NCBI GenBank assembly: GCA_958349075.1
Contig: CATWBR010000258.1
Coordinates: 1-6,510 of the forward strand
Direction of reading: 5' to 3'
DNA length: 6,510 bases
DNA from: an uncultured Clostridium sp.
GTDB taxonomy: Bacteria; Bacillota; Clostridia; Lachnospirales; Lachnospiraceae
Below are positions 4,717-6,510 of this stretch, piece by piece. Position numbers and translations under genes: made by a program. The notes under the pieces are model-generated. The model was not told where the DNA came from. It ran no database searches and saw only the letters and a list, made by a program, of their open reading frames with translations. How positions within the stretch are numbered: position 1 is the stretch's first letter; every line of letters begins with the position of its first letter.

Positions 4717-5694
4717 ATGAGCGAAAGATTAGCAGTTGAGATTATAAACGGAAGACGTCTGACACGGACGGATGACTTATCTTTCTTTCTGGAGGAAGAT
4801 TTGGAAGAACTTTGCGGCGGCGCGGACAAAATACGGCGTGAGCTGAGGGGAGACAAAGCAGATTTATGTTCGATTATCAACGGCCGGAGCGGCCGCTGTG
4901 GGGAAGACTGTAAGTTTTGTGCCCAATCGGCCTGTCATAACGCCAGGATTGAAGAGTATCCGTTTCTTGAACCGGACGAAATTTTAGAGGACTGCAGAAG
5001 ACATGAGAAACAGAAGGTAGGCAGATATTCTGTTGTAACATCGGGCAGGGCTCTGAATGGTAAAGAGATGGATAAGGCGCTTAAAGCGTACCGGAATATG
5101 AAGCAGAACTGCAGGATTGAGCTGTGTGCATCACACGGGCTGCTCTCCCAGGAGGATTTCAGGAGACTTAAGGAGGCAGGGGTGTCCCGTTACCACGCGA
5201 ATATAGAGACATCGCGGAAGAACTTTCCCAATATCTGTACTACACATACATATGATGACAAACTGGAAGTGATAAGAAGAGCCAAAGCGGCAGGTTTAAC
5301 GGTCTGTTCGGGCGGAATTATAGGCATGGGGGAAACCTGGGAAGACAGGCTGGATATGGCGTTCAGTTTGAGTGAGATGGAGATAAGTTCAATCCCCATC
5401 AATATCCTTCAGCCGATTAAGGGCACGCCTTTTGAGTCCATTCCTCTGCTAAGTGAGGAAGAAATCCTTCGAACTATCGCCATGTTCCGCTACATTAATC
5501 CGGATGCCGAAGTCAGGCTGGCAGCAGGCAGAAACGGGATGGAACATTCGGGAGAAAAGGCATTCAGGGCCGGAGCAAATGCCGCAATTACAGGCGATAT
5601 GCTGACCACCTCAGGCAATAAAATTGCCGAAGATATCGAAATGCTGACCGCAATGGGATTTACGGTAATGAATTACAGGAAAGAGGACAGATAA
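4717..5694 (+). CDS. bioB: Biotin synthase BioB (probably the anaerobe-type enzyme)
   Basis: BioB is a cytoplasmic radical SAM enzyme that inserts sulfur into dethiobiotin to make biotin. The start at 4717 (325 residues) is preferred because AGGCGGG (4704-4710) lies 6 nt upstream; an in-frame ATG at 4711 would add two residues but leaves almost no spacer. The radical SAM motif CX3CX2C is at C61, C65 and C68 (CGEDCKFCAQS). Other hallmarks are GRYSVVTSGR (102-111), YHANIETS (159-166), HTYDDKLE (177-184), CSGGIIGMGE (197-206), NILQPIKGTP (229-238) and RLAAGRN (267-273). Of the residues binding the auxiliary [2Fe-2S] cluster in E. coli (C97, C128, C188, R260), the likely equivalents are S105, C137, C197 and R267, so the first Cys is replaced by Ser. 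Extra Cys occur at 33, 73, 132 and 174. This resembles the type II BioB described in obligate anaerobes. bioY follows 2 nt downstream. Confidence 0.95.
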   Translation: MSERLAVEIINGRRLTRTDDLSFFLEEDLEELCGGADKIRRELRGDKADLCSIINGRSGRCGEDCKFCAQSACHNARIEEYPFLEPDEILEDCRRHEKQKVGRYSVVTSGRALNGKEMDKALKAYRNMKQNCRIELCASHGLLSQEDFRRLKEAGVSRYHANIETSRKNFPNICTTHTYDDKLEVIRRAKAAGLTVCSGGIIGMGETWEDRLDMAFSLSEMEISSIPINILQPIKGTPFESIPLLSEEEILRTIAMFRYINPDAEVRLAAGRNGMEHSGEKAFRAGANAAITGDMLTTSGNKIAEDIEMLTAMGFTVMNYRKEDR

Positions 5695-5696
5695 TC

Positions 5697-6272
5697 ATGG
5701 AAAAAACAGCAAATCAGAGAGTGGCGGGGAAAAACGCTCTTTCAACAAAGCAGATGGCATTAATCGGAGTAATGACGGCAGTGACCTGCATACTGGGGCC
5801 GATTGCGATTCCGCTGCCCATCAGCCCGGTGCCGATTTCATTTACCAATCTTGCTATTTATTTGACCGTATATGTACTGGGAATGAAGGCAGGAACCATA
5901 AGCTATCTCGTTTATCTGCTGGTAGGATTTGCCGGACTTCCGGTATTTTCGGGATTCACAGGCGGCGTGGGAAAGCTGGCGGGTCCTACGGGCGGTTATC
6001 TGGTTGGATTTATCTTTATGGCAATCATTGCAGGCTGGGCCATCGAGCATTTTCAGGGAAAATATATGTTCCATGTGCTGGGAATGGTCATCGGAACAAT
6101 GGTATGTTATGTATTTGGAACCGTATGGCTGTCGGGGCAGCTTGGAATCAGTTTTACAGCCGGTCTTGGTGCGGGCGTGATACCTTACCTTCCCGGTGAT
6201 GCCGCTAAGATTATTCTGGCCGTTCTGGTTGGACCGAAACTGCGAAAAGAGATCAGGAGAATCAGCAGATAA
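5697..6272 (+). CDS. bioY: Biotin ECF transporter substrate-binding (S) component BioY
   Basis: BioY is an integral membrane protein that binds biotin and works with the ECF energising module (EcfT plus ATPases EcfA/EcfA'), which is not encoded in this window and is usually shared among S components. The 191-residue length is typical. Hydrophobic segments lie near residues 20-38, 48-62, 66-84, 98-116, 124-146 and 153-179, giving six membrane helices. Family motifs are GLPVFSGFTGG (80-90), GPTGGYLVGF (96-105) and PGDAAK (166-171). The N-terminus is polar and the C-terminus basic (KLRKEIRR), as expected for cytoplasmic ends. The gene starts 2 nt after the bioB stop with AGAGGA at 5682-5687 inside bioB, so it is co-transcribed and probably translationally coupled. 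Control through the BirA-type operator upstream of bioB is inferred. Confidence 0.95.
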   Translation: MEKTANQRVAGKNALSTKQMALIGVMTAVTCILGPIAIPLPISPVPISFTNLAIYLTVYVLGMKAGTISYLVYLLVGFAGLPVFSGFTGGVGKLAGPTGGYLVGFIFMAIIAGWAIEHFQGKYMFHVLGMVIGTMVCYVFGTVWLSGQLGISFTAGLGAGVIPYLPGDAAKIILAVLVGPKLRKEIRRISR

Positions 6273-6347
6273 GAAACGGCACGGAGTATGAAATATGGTA
6301 AGCCGGAGTCCTTTTGCAAAGTTTTATAAAAATTGATAGATCAGGTT

Positions 6348-6398
6348 AAATGCCGGAGATTTGATGTTGCAGCAGCGCGTCAAATTTCCGGCATTTTT
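6348..6398 (+). terminator. Long-stem intrinsic terminator of the bioB-bioY operon
   Basis: The segment 6348-6364 pairs with 6380-6396 over 17 bp: sixteen Watson-Crick pairs plus one G-U wobble, around a 15-base loop. The G+C core is TGCCGG/CCGGCA and the T-run is 6394-6398. It lies 75 nt after the bioY stop. The stem is longer than the usual 7-10 bp. Confidence 0.9.
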
Positions 6399-6510
6399 AG
6401 AGTAGAGGCTCTGCTTAGGGGGAAAAGCACATCATCTGGCAGGCCCGCCGGAACCTCATTTCCTGCTAAGATTTGCCTTGTGGAAGGGGAAAGTCTGTGC
6501 TAATATATAA
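6399..6510. other. Unassigned right edge, no gene recognised
   Basis: No reading frame here has a credible start and ribosome binding site. GCACA (6427-6431) is complementary to TGTGC (6496-6500), and GGGGAAA-type words occur twice (about 6419-6425 and 6487-6493). A weak promoter-like pair, TTGTGG (6478-6483) and TAATAT (6501-6506) with 17 bases between, may belong to a gene beyond the window. It could equally be chance. Confidence 0.25.

Noticed and set aside
5838..6180. Overlapping open frames on both strands inside bioY
   Set aside because: Both lie within the clear BioY membrane-protein frame and have no independent support.

Overview
The window looks like chromosomal DNA of an obligately anaerobic, H2-metabolising Firmicute. 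A gut Lachnospiraceae/Clostridium-type organism is my inference, from [FeFe]-hydrogenase maturases, AGGAGG-type ribosome binding sites, sigma-A-like promoters, moderate G+C and an ECF-type biotin transporter component. All genes run on the + strand. No enzyme here is new as a family. The less explained material lies between and inside the genes.

Layout. Positions 1-283 carry no protein gene. They hold a good promoter (29-57), about 150 nt of potentially structured transcript, an intrinsic terminator (192-216) and a perfect 10-bp inverted repeat (217-247). This resembles either a small RNA gene or a terminated leader in front of the hydrogenase operon. Positions 284-4444 form one tight operon: a TM1266-like small protein, then hydE, hydG and hydF, the full set of maturases that builds the H-cluster of [FeFe]-hydrogenase. 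HydG (radical SAM tyrosine lyase) makes the Fe(CO)2(CN) unit, HydE (radical SAM) processes it, and HydF (GTPase/Fe-S scaffold) assembles and delivers the 2Fe subcluster. The hydrogenase structural gene is not in the window.

Positions 4445-4716 separate the hydrogenase operon from a biotin operon. Here a 162-bp non-coding element (4461-4622) has 12-bp imperfect terminal inverted repeats and is flanked by a perfect 8-bp direct repeat, the signature of a MITE-like insertion. Immediately downstream is a fully consensus sigma-A promoter (TTGACA-N17-TATAAT) whose -35 lies inside a BirA-type biotin operator.

Positions 4717-6272 encode bioB (biotin synthase) and bioY (substrate-binding membrane component of the biotin ECF transporter), 2 nt apart and ended by a 17-bp-stem terminator at 6348-6398. 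With bioB but no bioA, bioD or bioF nearby, the locus suggests import of biotin or dethiobiotin plus the last synthetic step. BioB has Ser where E. coli BioB has the cluster ligand Cys97, which suggests the anaerobe-type enzyme with a different auxiliary cluster. The last ~110 bases hold no gene I can recognise.

HydE, HydG and BioB are related radical SAM enzymes needing low-potential electrons and Fe-S assembly, so the two adjacent operons share anaerobic chemistry but appear separately controlled.
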